A stretch of DNA of 64,000 nucleotides from Chryseobacterium daeguense DSM 19388 (GCF_000430825.1 NZ_AUMT01000005.1:303060-367059); one strand, 5' to 3'. Counted from the stretch's first letter, positions 27,544 to 36,329 are shown. Notes: a model not told the origin generated them from the letters alone. A program made the numbers and translations.

Positions 27544-27572
27544 CGTAAAAACACATTTATTAATTTTACCTT

Positions 27573-29477
27573 ATGATTTCTCAACAAGATTTTCAAGAGC
27601 TAAAATTCAAAACCCTGAAATATTTCTGGGGATATGACAGCTTCCGTGATTCGCAGGAGGAGATTATTGATTCCGTTATTAATGAAAAAGATACTCTTGT
27701 TCTTTTACCCACCGGAGCCGGAAAATCACTTTGCTATCAGCTTCCTGCTTTATTAAAGGAAGGCACCTGCCTCATTATTTCGCCACTTCTTGCACTGATG
27801 AAAGATCAGGTGAATCAATTAAAATTAAGAGGAATTGAGGCCGAGTATTTATCATCAGAGCTTGATGAGTATGATGCAGAAACTATCTACGACCGATGCA
27901 AGGAAGGGTTAACAAAGATGCTATACATCTCACCGGAAAGATTAACAAACAAGCAATTTTTACAGAATATTGAAGAGATTCAGCTGTCATTTATAGCTGT
28001 GGATGAGGCTCACTGTATTTCAGAATGGGGGCAGGATTTCAGGCCAAGCTATCAGAACATCAAAGATTTCAGGAAAAACAATCCTAAAATTCCATGTTTA
28101 GCTTTAACAGCAACCGCCACTCCTAAAGTATTAGAAGAAATTAAACTAAAACTAGAGCTGAAAGATCCAAAAGTTTTTCAGAAAAGTTTTAAAAGGGAAA
28201 ATATAAAAATCTTCACTGAAGAAGTTTCCAATAAGTTTCAAAGAATTTTTGACATCCTGAAATTTACTAACGAGTCAGGAATCATTTATGTAAGAACCAG
28301 GAAAGAGGCAGAACTGCTTACTGAATTTTTAAGAAAAAATCAGCTATCAAATGTAGATTTCTTTCACGCCGGATTAACGACAAAGGAGAAAAATGCCAAG
28401 CAGACCATCTGGAATAACAGTGATAGTAATGTATTGGTTTCAACAAATGCATTCGGGATGGGTATCGATAAAGACAATGTACGCTTCGTTATTCACTACT
28501 CGCCTTCTCCGTCCATTGAAAATTATTACCAAGAAATAGGAAGATCTGGAAGAGACGGAAAAGACAGTTTCGCTTTTTTGCTTTGGGATAAGCAGGAATT
28601 ATCAAACTTTGACCAGATTTTAAAAAATCAGATACCCAGTAAAACTGAATTCTTAAAGATCATCACCTATCTGTATTCCATTTTTCAGGTTGCCGAATTT
28701 GAATTACCGGAGAAAGTTTTCGAATTAAATATCAATGGCATTCAGAACTTTACAAAACTATCTATCGCAAAGATAAAAAATGTTTTAGGTTTTCTGCATA
28801 ATCAGGAAATTATTTATTTTAATGATAACAAAAGCCTTTCATCACTGCAGCTCCTGATGCAGGCAGATGAAATTGACCAGCTTCCTCAGAAAGATGCTTA
28901 TTTTCTTGAATTAATGCTTCGTACAGTTTCTGGGATAACTACACATAAAGTGATGTTCAGTGAGCAGCAGGTAAGCAATAAGATCGGGGTGAGTGTTCTT
29001 CTGATTAAAGAAAGATTAAAGGAACTCCAGCAAAAAGGCTATGTAGAGTATATCGACGGTGCTTTATCCAGCGTTAAGTTCCTAAAGCCAAGAGATGAAA
29101 GAGTCAATAACTCGGTTTACTGGAAGCTTTTTGAGCACATCCAGAAAAATAAAATTCAGAAATGGGAGGAAATGAAATTTTACACTGAAGATCAGCAATA
29201 TTGTAAAATGAAATTAATCCTGGCTTATTTTGGAGAAAAAAATTCTAAAAACTGTGGCCAATGCTCGGTTTGTGAAAAAAATAAGCAATCCATTTTCGGA
29301 AAGAATATTTCTAATCAAATTATCAATTTATTAGCTAAAAAACCTTCAACTATTGAAGAGCTTTCTGTGCAGATGAGCTATCATTCTAAAGAAAACATCT
29401 TGGAAAACCTGATATTCTTATTGGATTCAGGGAAAATAAAGATGCTGAATTTTAGGACGTACGCCTTGCATGAGTAA
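27573..29477 (+). CDS. recQ: RecQ-family ATP-dependent DNA helicase
   Basis: A 634-residue 3'-5' helicase for DNA repair and recombination. Helicase motifs in order: WGYDSFRDSQEEII (motif 0), LLPTGAGKSLCYQLP (Walker A, near residue 46), DEAHCISEWGQDFR (motif II and the aromatic-rich loop), TATATP (III), then FGMGIDKDNVRFVIH (V) and QEIGRSGRDG (VI). The zinc-binding part follows near residue 545 with four Cys (one in QQYCKMK and three in CGQCSVC). There is no HRDC domain, so it is a shorter type common in Bacteroidota. Other RecQ-like paralogs may exist, so the symbol is approximate. Confidence 0.93.
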   Translation: MISQQDFQELKFKTLKYFWGYDSFRDSQEEIIDSVINEKDTLVLLPTGAGKSLCYQLPALLKEGTCLIISPLLALMKDQVNQLKLRGIEAEYLSSELDEYDAETIYDRCKEGLTKMLYISPERLTNKQFLQNIEEIQLSFIAVDEAHCISEWGQDFRPSYQNIKDFRKNNPKIPCLALTATATPKVLEEIKLKLELKDPKVFQKSFKRENIKIFTEEVSNKFQRIFDILKFTNESGIIYVRTRKEAELLTEFLRKNQLSNVDFFHAGLTTKEKNAKQTIWNNSDSNVLVSTNAFGMGIDKDNVRFVIHYSPSPSIENYYQEIGRSGRDGKDSFAFLLWDKQELSNFDQILKNQIPSKTEFLKIITYLYSIFQVAEFELPEKVFELNINGIQNFTKLSIAKIKNVLGFLHNQEIIYFNDNKSLSSLQLLMQADEIDQLPQKDAYFLELMLRTVSGITTHKVMFSEQQVSNKIGVSVLLIKERLKELQQKGYVEYIDGALSSVKFLKPRDERVNNSVYWKLFEHIQKNKIQKWEEMKFYTEDQQYCKMKLILAYFGEKNSKNCGQCSVCEKNKQSIFGKNISNQIINLLAKKPSTIEELSVQMSYHSKENILENLIFLLDSGKIKMLNFRTYALHE

Positions 29478-29546
29478 TGGGTGATGGGTAATGAGCAATA
29501 GGTAATTTCATAATTCATAATTCATAATTCATAATTCATAATTCTA
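29471..29546. repeat. Tandem TTCATAA heptamers and GGGTAATGAG words
   Basis: Five perfect TTCATAA units run from 29507 to 29541. Before them are variations on TGAGTAATGGGTGATGGG and AATGAGCAATAGG, starting inside the last codons of recQ. This fills the recQ-fmt spacer up to the fmt promoter. Confidence 0.85.
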
Positions 29547-29565
29547 AACTTAAAATCAAAGGGCT

Positions 29566-29573
29566 TATCTTTG
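29566..29573 (+). promoter_or_regulatory. -7 box directly before fmt
   Basis: TATCTTTG is a perfect TAnnTTTG and ends four bases before the fmt ATG, so a leaderless mRNA is likely. Confidence 0.55.
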
Positions 29574-29577
29574 CAGT

Positions 29578-30525
29578 ATGAAATCATTGAAAGTAGTTTT
29601 TTTAGGCACGCCGGAGTTTGCAAAAACTTCACTTGAAGCCATTCATCAATCAAATCATGAAGTAGTAGGCGTTGTAACGGTGGCCGATAAAGCCAGCGGA
29701 CGCGGCCAGAAAATTAACCAATCGCCTGTTAAAATTTTTGCAGTGGAAAACAACATTCCCGTTTTTCAGCCCGAAAAATTAAGAAATCAGGAGTTTCTGG
29801 AAGAATTGAAAAAATTGGATGCCGATGTATTTGTGGTGGTTGCTTTTAGAATGATGCCCAAAGTTTTATTTGAAATGCCTAAAATGGGAACCTTCAACCT
29901 TCATGCTTCCCTGCTTCCCGATTACAGAGGGGCTGCTCCCATCAACTACGCAGTGATTAATGGGGAAGAAAAAACTGGTGCCACTACATTTTTTATCAAT
30001 GAAAAAATAGATGAAGGAAATATTCTTCTTCAGGAAGAATTAGAGATTTTACCGGATGAAAATGCAGGAAGTCTTCACAACAGGCTCATGGAAATGGGAG
30101 CAAAACTGGTGGTAAAAACATTGGATGGACTGGCAGAAAATTCAATCACAGAAAAGCCTCAACCGCACGTTGAACATCCAAAAAATGCATTTAAAATTTT
30201 CAAAGAAGATACAAGAATAAACTGGTCAGGAAATTCAAAAGATATTCATCAGTTTATCCTGGGAATGTCACCTTATCCTGCTGCTTTTACAACAATGAAA
30301 ATCGGGGAAGAGGAAAAAGGACTAAAAATATTTGCAGGAAAATTTGAACCTTCAGATCATAAAAAACCTGTTGGAAGTTTAGAAATTTCAAAAAATGAAT
30401 TTAAAATTTATACCCGGGACGGAATATATTTTCCTTCAGAATTACAATTGGAGGGTAAAAAAAGAATGAATGTAAAAGATTTCCTGAACGGGTTCAGAAA
30501 TTTTGAGGAAATAAAAATGGCTTGA
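29578..30525 (+). CDS. fmt: Methionyl-tRNA formyltransferase (Fmt)
   Basis: A 315-residue enzyme that formylates the initiator Met-tRNA with 10-formyl-tetrahydrofolate. The N-terminal Rossmann-type domain starts VVFLGTPEFAKTSLEAI. The catalytic region holds FNLHASLLPDYRGAAPINYAV, with the Asn, His and the family signature SLLPxYRG. The C-terminal OB-like domain binds tRNA. The length is normal. The stop codon lies inside the stem of the terminator. Confidence 0.97.
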   Translation: MKSLKVVFLGTPEFAKTSLEAIHQSNHEVVGVVTVADKASGRGQKINQSPVKIFAVENNIPVFQPEKLRNQEFLEELKKLDADVFVVVAFRMMPKVLFEMPKMGTFNLHASLLPDYRGAAPINYAVINGEEKTGATTFFINEKIDEGNILLQEELEILPDENAGSLHNRLMEMGAKLVVKTLDGLAENSITEKPQPHVEHPKNAFKIFKEDTRINWSGNSKDIHQFILGMSPYPAAFTTMKIGEEEKGLKIFAGKFEPSDHKKPVGSLEISKNEFKIYTRDGIYFPSELQLEGKKRMNVKDFLNGFRNFEEIKMA

Positions 30526-30545
30526 TCTCTCAAGCCATTTTTTTG
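30515..30545. terminator. Bidirectional terminator between fmt and the ribB-like gene
   Basis: An 11-bp stem AAATGGCTTGA / TCAAGCCATTT with a TCTC loop is followed by T on the plus strand and by T on the minus strand. It overlaps the fmt stop codon. Confidence 0.85.
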
Positions 30546-30618
30546 TGAAATGTCAATAAGTCAATTTAAAAAAATGTCAAAATTGACAACGAAGTTAATT
30601 CACAATTGACCATTCACT
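30546..30618. repeat. Imperfect inverted short-word repeat (GTCAAT / ATTGAC type)
   Basis: GTGAAATGTCAATAAGTCAA on the left and its near complement TTCACAATTGACCATTCAC on the right flank GTCAAAATTGAC. It lies in the space between convergent fmt and the ribB-like gene. Confidence 0.5.
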
Positions 30619-30620
30619 TC

Positions 30621-31742
30621 TTATAGCTGCACCATCTCCGTCACCTCAACATCATATCCTCCAACCTGAGGTTTGATATTTGGATTCTGAGTGATTACTT
30701 TAAACTTATTGATTCCAAGATTCTTTAAAATCTGTGTTCCGATTCCGTAATCTCTGTAGTTGAAAGCCAATGTTGGATGTTGTTCCTGGCCATCCTGATA
30801 ATTCAGGAATTGTTGTAGCTTTCTTAATGTATTTTCAGAATTTGAAACGTTATTAATGAAAATAATAGCACCTTTTCCGGCTTCATTTACCATGCTCGTC
30901 ACTTTCTCCAGTAAAGGTTTTTCACCGTTATTTAATCTCGTTAAAACATCAAAATAAGAATCTGAAGACTGAACTCTTACCAAAACAGGCTCATCAACCG
31001 TCCAGCTGCCTTTCGTTAAAGCAAAGTGAATCTGGTCATTTGAAGTCTCTCTAAAGGCGAAGAAATCATAATCACCATAAGCGGTTTTTACCTTTCTTTC
31101 TTCGATTCTTTCGATAAGATTTCCTTTTTTAAGCTGGTAATGAATAAGATCTTCAATAGAAACAATTTTCATATCATGTTTCTGAGCGAAAGCATACAAT
31201 TCAGGAAGTCTTGACATGGTTCCGTCTTCGTTCATGATCTCACAAATAACTCCACCTTCTTTTAAACCGGCCAGACAAGTAAGATCAATAGCCGCTTCAG
31301 TATGTCCTGCTCTTTTCAAAACACCTCCTTTTTTTGCGCGAAGCGGGAAAATGTGCCCAGGCCTCATGAAGTCAGTAGGCTTCGATTTTTCATCCATCAA
31401 AGCTAAAATTGTTTTGGCACGGTCTGCTGCAGAAATCCCGGTAGAAGTACCATTCCCCAAAAGGTCAACAGATACTGTAAATGCTGTCTCTTTCGGATCG
31501 CTGCTTCTGCTCACCATTACTTCAAGACCAAGCTCATCACATCTTTTTTCAGGAAGCGGCATACAGATTAGCCCTCTTCCGTGAAGTGCCATAAAGTTGA
31601 TTATTTCAGGTGTTGTAAGCTCTGCTGCACAAAGAAAATCACCTTCATTTTCTCTGTCCTCATCATCTACTACTATGATTATTTTACCATTTTTAAGGTC
31701 TTCTATAGCCTCTGGAATAGTATTTAATTTAATATCAGACAT
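30621..31742 (-). CDS. ribB: 3,4-dihydroxy-2-butanone-4-phosphate synthase with a degenerate GTP cyclohydrolase II domain
   Basis: This 373-residue protein serves riboflavin synthesis. Residues 1-205 are an intact RibB domain (VDDEDRENEGDFLCAAE, HGRGLICMPL, RPGHIFPLRAK and HTEAAIDL), which makes dihydroxybutanone phosphate from ribulose 5-phosphate. The second half has the RibA fold (FNYRDYGIGTQILKNLGI) but lacks the three zinc-binding Cys: the usual SxRCDCG region is replaced by VQSSDSYFDVLTRLNNGE. It is therefore unlikely to act on GTP, and a true RibA should be encoded elsewhere. The gene stands alone. Confidence 0.92.
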   Translation of the reverse strand: MSDIKLNTIPEAIEDLKNGKIIIVVDDEDRENEGDFLCAAELTTPEIINFMALHGRGLICMPLPEKRCDELGLEVMVSRSSDPKETAFTVSVDLLGNGTSTGISAADRAKTILALMDEKSKPTDFMRPGHIFPLRAKKGGVLKRAGHTEAAIDLTCLAGLKEGGVICEIMNEDGTMSRLPELYAFAQKHDMKIVSIEDLIHYQLKKGNLIERIEERKVKTAYGDYDFFAFRETSNDQIHFALTKGSWTVDEPVLVRVQSSDSYFDVLTRLNNGEKPLLEKVTSMVNEAGKGAIIFINNVSNSENTLRKLQQFLNYQDGQEQHPTLAFNYRDYGIGTQILKNLGINKFKVITQNPNIKPQVGGYDVEVTEMVQL

Positions 31743-31762
31743 TTTTACTTTTTAAATTTGTG

Positions 31763-31770
31763 CAAAGATA
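31763..31770 (-). promoter_or_regulatory. -7 box of the ribB-like gene
   Basis: Minus-strand TATCTTTG, a perfect TAnnTTTG, 20 bases before the ATG. The leader is far too short for an FMN riboswitch, and I see none. Confidence 0.5.
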
Positions 31771-31811
31771 CTCATAAAAATAAGCATCTGCCAATTTATA
31801 TAAACGGTTTG

Positions 31812-32752
31812 TTACGCTTTGAATATTGAGTCTTTTGCGTTTCTGAAAATTTCATAAGACGCTAATCTTTTCTGATGATCGTAAATATGAGAATTGATCA
31901 TAAGTTCATCAACATTGAATTTTTCCTGAAAACTTTTCAGCTTTTCCTCAATTTCGGTTTGATTCCCGATTAAAGTATACTTCAATTTCTGTAAAACCAT
32001 TGACTTTTCCATAGGAGACCAGATATCATCCATATCATCTACAGGCGGTGCAAAAGGCTTTCTGTCATTTCTTACAATATTAATAAATGCCTGAAATAAA
32101 GTAGTGGAAATTTTGTGAGCTTCTTCCGAAGTTTCGGCTGCTACTCCATTTACACAAGCGATGATGTACGGCTGGTCCAGATATTTTGAAGGTTCAAAAT
32201 TTTGTCTGTAAATATTAAAAGAAGAAAAGCACTATCGGTACTTGATCCTAAAATATACAGCGGAATATCCAACCCTTCTCCCGGTATGGCCCGTACCAGC
32301 GCATCACGATTTTCTTTCGAAAAATATTTTTGAAGTTCTAAAATTTGCCTTGGAAACTGCTGGTTGATAATGGCTGGATTTCTTCCCAAAGCCTGGGCCG
32401 TCAATCCATCTGTTCCCGGTGCTCTCCCCAAACCGAGGTCAATTCTTCCCGGAAAAAGAGATTCCAGGGTTCCGAACTGTTCGGCTATTACCAGTGAACT
32501 GTGATTGGGAAGCATAATCCCTCCCGATCCCACTCTTATTTTTTTTGTTCCATTGGCGATAAAGCCTATAAGAACTGAAGTTGCAGAGCTTGCAATACTT
32601 TCCATATTGTGATGTTCTGCAAGCCAGAATCTTTTATAATTTAAATTTTCAGTATGGTTTGCTAAAGATAAACTGTCCTGATACGTATCATGAATGCTTT
32701 TCTCCTGTTTTACAGGCGCAAGATCAAGCACTGATATTTCAAAATTCTTCAT
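31812..32752 (-). pseudogene. Luciferase-like (LLM class) flavin monooxygenase, disrupted by an internal deletion
   Basis: The N-terminal part (residues 1-185, from MKNFEISVLDLAPV with EHHNM, IRVGSGGIMLPNHS and GRIDLGLGRAPGTD) is a typical LLM-class oxidoreductase. After LYILGSSTDSAFL the frame shifts. Another frame resumes at NIYRQNFEPSKYLDQPY and continues to the end (DIWSPMEKSMVLQKLKY). The family segment that normally lies between (about 23 residues, near 32216-32228 on the DNA) is missing. A deletion of roughly 70 bases explains both the loss and the frameshift. The product is unlikely to be active. Confidence 0.85.
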
Positions 32753-32779
32753 ATTTTAAATTTTAGGTTTAAAACCAAA

Positions 32780-32787
32780 CAAATGTA
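32780..32787 (-). promoter_or_regulatory. -7 box of the LLM pseudogene
   Basis: Minus-strand TACATTTG matches TAnnTTTG, 27 bases before the ATG. The promoter has outlived the gene. Confidence 0.4.
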
Positions 32788-32887
32788 AGACTAATAAATT
32801 ACATTAGTTACTTTTTGTAATTCATAGGATTGATAGTGTAGTTCAGGGAAAAACTATTGGAAATTTTTAAGGTAATCTAATAAAACT

Positions 32888-32895
32888 TATATTTG
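32888..32895 (+). promoter_or_regulatory. -7 box of the gene at 32919
   Basis: TATATTTG is a perfect TAnnTTTG, 23 bases before the ATG. Confidence 0.45.
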
Positions 32896-32918
32896 AAAAA
32901 ATAATACATCCTAAATTG

Positions 32919-33347
32919 ATGGAAGAAGAAGTAAATTTCTCAAGAAAAGTTTTCAATGTAAATAATCATCCTTTTGAATTGTTGATTAATACAAGTTTAA
33001 GTGATGATCCAACCAAAATTAATTTTAATTGGTGTTGGTATGTTGAGTTGCAAAAATTTGATGATGTTGAAAATGATGATCAAAATTTGCATAATTTAAT
33101 GATCGAAATTATTCAAAAAATAATGAAAATTGCCGATATAAAAGTTATTGGAATCACTCTTCACAAAAATTTGTATGAAATAATTTTCTATGCAAAAGAA
33201 GAAGATACTCATAAAATTGGAGGTGAATTTGCTGAAATGCCTTATGAGTTGGAAGATCGTGAAAATAGATTTATTAGATATCATGCAAAAAGAGATAATG
33301 ATTGGGATAATGTAAAACTTTATTTTGATGCCATAAATAAAAGCTGA
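32919..33347 (+). CDS. Hypothetical protein, possibly DUF695-like
   Basis: This 142-residue acidic protein starts MEEEVNFSRKVF. I prefer this ATG to the TTG three bases earlier. It has no signal peptide or membrane segment. The C-terminal part, with RFIRYHAKRDNDWDNVKLYF, resembles the aromatic, Trp-containing end of DUF695 proteins, but the match is weak. A broken frame follows 4 bases after the stop. The pair is AT-richer than its surroundings and may be a small acquired cassette (inference). Confidence 0.65.
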   Translation: MEEEVNFSRKVFNVNNHPFELLINTSLSDDPTKINFNWCWYVELQKFDDVENDDQNLHNLMIEIIQKIMKIADIKVIGITLHKNLYEIIFYAKEEDTHKIGGEFAEMPYELEDRENRFIRYHAKRDNDWDNVKLYFDAINKS

Positions 33348-33351
33348 CTTT

Positions 33352-33679
33352 ATGAAAGATTGAAATTGGTGTGGAGGTGGGAAAATTATGATTGATGTCG
33401 ATTGCATAGAGGAATATTTAAAATTAGTTGATTTCAATATTCTTGATGAAAAATACTTTACAATTGTCAAATGTATAAAAACCAAAAATTTCCATAGAAA
33501 CTCTTAAAAATAAACTTGAAGATGAGATTTTAAAACTTAAAATTTCACAGCAAGAAGGATATTATATGGAATCAGTTTACGAAACAGAATGCATTATCAT
33601 CGAATTTGAAGCATTAAAAAATGCGATAAATACTGGGTTAAATACAAACTCTGCAATCGTTCAGATATTATATCCTTAA
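33352..33679 (+). pseudogene. Broken small gene of unknown family
   Basis: The ATG at 33352 meets a TGA at 33361. The same frame then reads NWCGGGKIMIDVDCIEEYLK and on to FTIVKCIKTKN. Near 33487 the coding signal moves to the next frame (ISIETLKNKLEDEILKLKIS, on to AIVQILYP) and stops at 33679. One nonsense codon and one frameshift would join these into a protein of about 108 residues. It starts 4 bases after the preceding gene and was probably its operon partner. I do not recognise the family. A shorter intact reading could start at 33388. Confidence 0.6.
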
Positions 33680-33685
33680 TAAATT

Positions 33686-35812
33686 TTATTTCGCTTTCTC
33701 CTTCAGATAATTAAAATGATTAATCAAAATCCGGATTTCATTAAATTCAAAATTGCTCGGTAATACGTTTTTCCATTCCGTAAGCGTTTCTTTTGGGTCT
33801 TTATAGAAAACTTCTTCAAAAGCTTTGATTTTGTCTGAAGTAATTACTCTTGAGATATCCAGCAGACCCTGCTCTGCAAATTTCGCCAGGTGACCGATTA
33901 CCGTTTCTTTTACCAATCCCCTTTCCAGCGCAATTTCCGAAATGGTTTTTCCCTGCTCAAATAATTGAAAAGTAAGAACCTGGGACGGAACTTTTGCTAT
34001 TTTCATGCTGATTTCCTTGTCGTTTTTTTCATCCAGAAGCTTGGTTTCCAGCAAATGAATTTCTTTTAAGCTGTTCAGATACTCTTCAATATCTTCCAGC
34101 CAGACACGGAATTCTTCATTGTATTGTTTTAATCCCTTCGCTCCTTTGATTTCAGCGTAAAAGTCTTTCAGCGGACTGAAAACTTTGTCTCTTATTTCGA
34201 TAAAAAAGAAATTAACCGCACCTTTTGTTTTGCTTTCAATTTCGGACCATTCTTCTTTTTGCTCGATAAAATTATTAACCTTTTGAGAAATTATCCTGTC
34301 TAATTTTTCAAAGATTTTACCAAGATTTACAATTTCCGGCTTTAATTGGGAATACAGCTGATTGATCTTGAATATATCAATGCTTTTTGTAACCTGGGAT
34401 AGTTTATTCCATTCTTCCAGCTCATTCAAAAGCCACTGGCAATCAACGGTTCTGAGAACTTTTTTGATGCTGTAGTCATATTTTTCCTTATTTAAAATAT
34501 TTTCAACATGATCATTGGCCACCGTATCCATATGGAAATGCAGAATTCTGTTGTCTTTAAATATAACTTCAGGAGTGATTTTAGATTTTAAAACAATTCC
34601 TTCCAATGTCCTGCAACGCGATAAAGCTACATACACCTGCCCCGCTGTAAAGCTTTTTCCGGCATCAATGATTACTTTATCAAACGTTAATCCCTGACTT
34701 TTATGAATCGTTACGGCCCAGGCCAGCTTAATCGGGAATTGCTCAAAGCTTCCCAACACCTCTTCTTTAATATTTTTTTCGGTATCCAGAAAGTATTTTT
34801 TCTGTTCCCAGACTTCCCTTTTTACGGTAATTTCCCGGTCGCTTCCGTCAAGGATTACTTTTATTTCATTTTCGTCTAAAGCAGAAATTTCGCCAAGTTT
34901 CCCGTTAAAATATTTTTTTTCTCCTGAGATATCGTTTCGGATAAACATTACCTGTGCCCCGATTTTTAGTTCTAAAAACTGCTCATTCGGAAACTGGTTT
35001 TCCTTGAATTCACCGAAAAGCTTGGCTTCATAGGTTTTTGCATCAACTTTTATTTCAGTTAATTTTTCCTGATTGATTTCGTCCGCCATTTTGTTGTGCG
35101 AACAAAGGTAAACGTAGGGTTCTTTACCCATATCAAAGTCCGGATCATATCTTTCATTCAGGTGGTTAAAGTCGATATTCGCAATGTCTCCGTCACGGAT
35201 GGCATTTAATATTTCCAAAAAACCCTGATCAGTCTGGCGGTAAACTTTTGTTAATTCAATTGTAATCAAAGGAATTTCTTTAATCGCAAGACTATCAAAA
35301 AAGAACGGGGAATTGTAATACATTTTCAAAATATGCTCATCCCTCACCACCGGCGGAAGCTGGTAAAGATCCCCGATGAACAGCATCTGAACTCCCCCGA
35401 AACGCTGGTTATTTCTTCTGATAAAACGCAGGGAAAAATCCATCATATCCAGAACATCGGCACGCAGCATGGAAACCTCATCAATAATGATAATCTCAAC
35501 CTCACGAAGAAGTTTAAGCTTATCTTTTCTGTATTTGAAATGAGGCATCAGATCGGCAATATTATTGGCCAGACTTGTATCTATCCTCTCCGTGGTCGGT
35601 AAAAACGTACGCAGCGGAAGCCCAAACATGGAGTGAATGGTAACGCCTCCCGCATTGATCGCAGCTATCCCTGTAGGCGCTACAACAATATGTTTTTTGC
35701 GTGTCCGCTTTACAAAATCATTGAGGAAAGTAGTCTTTCCTGTCCCTGCTTTTCCCGTTAAAAAAACGCTTCGGTTTGTATGTTCTATTAAGTCAAAAAA
35801 ATGATTGTTCAT
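33686..35812 (-). CDS. PIF1-like helicase with a C-terminal helix-turn-helix
   Basis: A 708-residue SF1B helicase. Motifs: VFLTGKAGTGKTTFLNDF (Walker A, about residues 16-33), APTGIAAINAGGVTIHSMF, IIIDEVSMLRADVLDMMD (Walker B), GGVQMLFIGDLYQLPPV, and near the middle AWAVTIHKSQGLTFDKVII and VALSRCRTLEGI. The C-terminal third is helical and ends with a helix-turn-helix of the HTH_40 type (QLFEQGKTISEIALERGLVK, then TVIGHL). I chose the ATG at 35812, since an in-frame TTG lies inside the promoter box. DNA unwinding in replication or repair is likely. Confidence 0.9.
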   Translation of the reverse strand: MNNHFFDLIEHTNRSVFLTGKAGTGKTTFLNDFVKRTRKKHIVVAPTGIAAINAGGVTIHSMFGLPLRTFLPTTERIDTSLANNIADLMPHFKYRKDKLKLLREVEIIIIDEVSMLRADVLDMMDFSLRFIRRNNQRFGGVQMLFIGDLYQLPPVVRDEHILKMYYNSPFFFDSLAIKEIPLITIELTKVYRQTDQGFLEILNAIRDGDIANIDFNHLNERYDPDFDMGKEPYVYLCSHNKMADEINQEKLTEIKVDAKTYEAKLFGEFKENQFPNEQFLELKIGAQVMFIRNDISGEKKYFNGKLGEISALDENEIKVILDGSDREITVKREVWEQKKYFLDTEKNIKEEVLGSFEQFPIKLAWAVTIHKSQGLTFDKVIIDAGKSFTAGQVYVALSRCRTLEGIVLKSKITPEVIFKDNRILHFHMDTVANDHVENILNKEKYDYSIKKVLRTVDCQWLLNELEEWNKLSQVTKSIDIFKINQLYSQLKPEIVNLGKIFEKLDRIISQKVNNFIEQKEEWSEIESKTKGAVNFFFIEIRDKVFSPLKDFYAEIKGAKGLKQYNEEFRVWLEDIEEYLNSLKEIHLLETKLLDEKNDKEISMKIAKVPSQVLTFQLFEQGKTISEIALERGLVKETVIGHLAKFAEQGLLDISRVITSDKIKAFEEVFYKDPKETLTEWKNVLPSNFEFNEIRILINHFNYLKEKAK

Positions 35813-35818
35813 CGCTGT

Positions 35819-35826
35819 CAAAATTA
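35819..35826 (-). promoter_or_regulatory. -7 box directly before the PIF1-like gene
   Basis: Minus-strand TAATTTTG, a perfect TAnnTTTG, six bases before the ATG at 35812. Confidence 0.5.
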
Positions 35827-35900
35827 CGGAAAATGAAATTTAATTCTGTACCTTGGCATAACTTTTGAGAAATTTTGAACGTAACTTGAGAAAAAAATTT

Positions 35901-36329
35901 ATGAAAATCTTATTCTTAGCCGTAAGTACAGCGGTTTTAATGGCTTCATGCTCTTCAGCAAAAAATGCAGAGGCCAATCTTCCAAAAGACATTTCTGAAA
36001 GGCCGGCCGATGAAAGCAGTCAAAAATACGAGCAGGCTCAGCTGGATAAAATAAAAGCCACCATTGAATCTGAAATTGCAAAAGAAAAATGTGCAGACGC
36101 CAACGAGTGGACCTTTGCTCCAATAGGTTCGAAAGCTTGTGGCGGACCACAATCCTATATCGCCTATCCTAAAAAAATGGAAGCCGAAATTCTTCCAAAA
36201 ATAGAAGATTACACCGAAAAAGTGAAAGCTTTCAACAAAAAATACAATGTAGTGTCCGACTGTATGATGATCATGCCGCCGACTTCCGTTAAATGTGTAA
36301 ACGGAAAAGCTGAACTTGTCAATTCATAA
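35901..36329 (+). CDS. Hypothetical lipoprotein
   Basis: A 142-residue protein starting MKILFLAVSTAVLMASCSS. The lipobox LMASC (Cys17) supports this start over an upstream one at 35865. The mature part is helical and charged with four Cys (in EKCADANEW, SKACGGP, VSDCMM and VKCVNG), which could form two disulfides in the periplasm. I do not recognise a named family. A terminator follows directly. Confidence 0.8.
   Translation: MKILFLAVSTAVLMASCSSAKNAEANLPKDISERPADESSQKYEQAQLDKIKATIESEIAKEKCADANEWTFAPIGSKACGGPQSYIAYPKKMEAEILPKIEDYTEKVKAFNKKYNVVSDCMMIMPPTSVKCVNGKAELVNS

Noticed and set aside
29507..29541. Possible CRISPR-like array
   Set aside because: The TTCATAA units are contiguous with no spacers and only seven bases long; no cas genes are present.
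31743..31811. FMN riboswitch before the ribB-like gene
   Set aside because: The distance to the next gene and the leader predicted from the -7 box are too short, and no RFN-element sequence is seen.
33096..33485. 129-codon open frame on the minus strand
   Set aside because: It runs opposite to the hypothetical gene at 32919 and the broken gene; the plus-strand frames have the better codon pattern and a promoter box.
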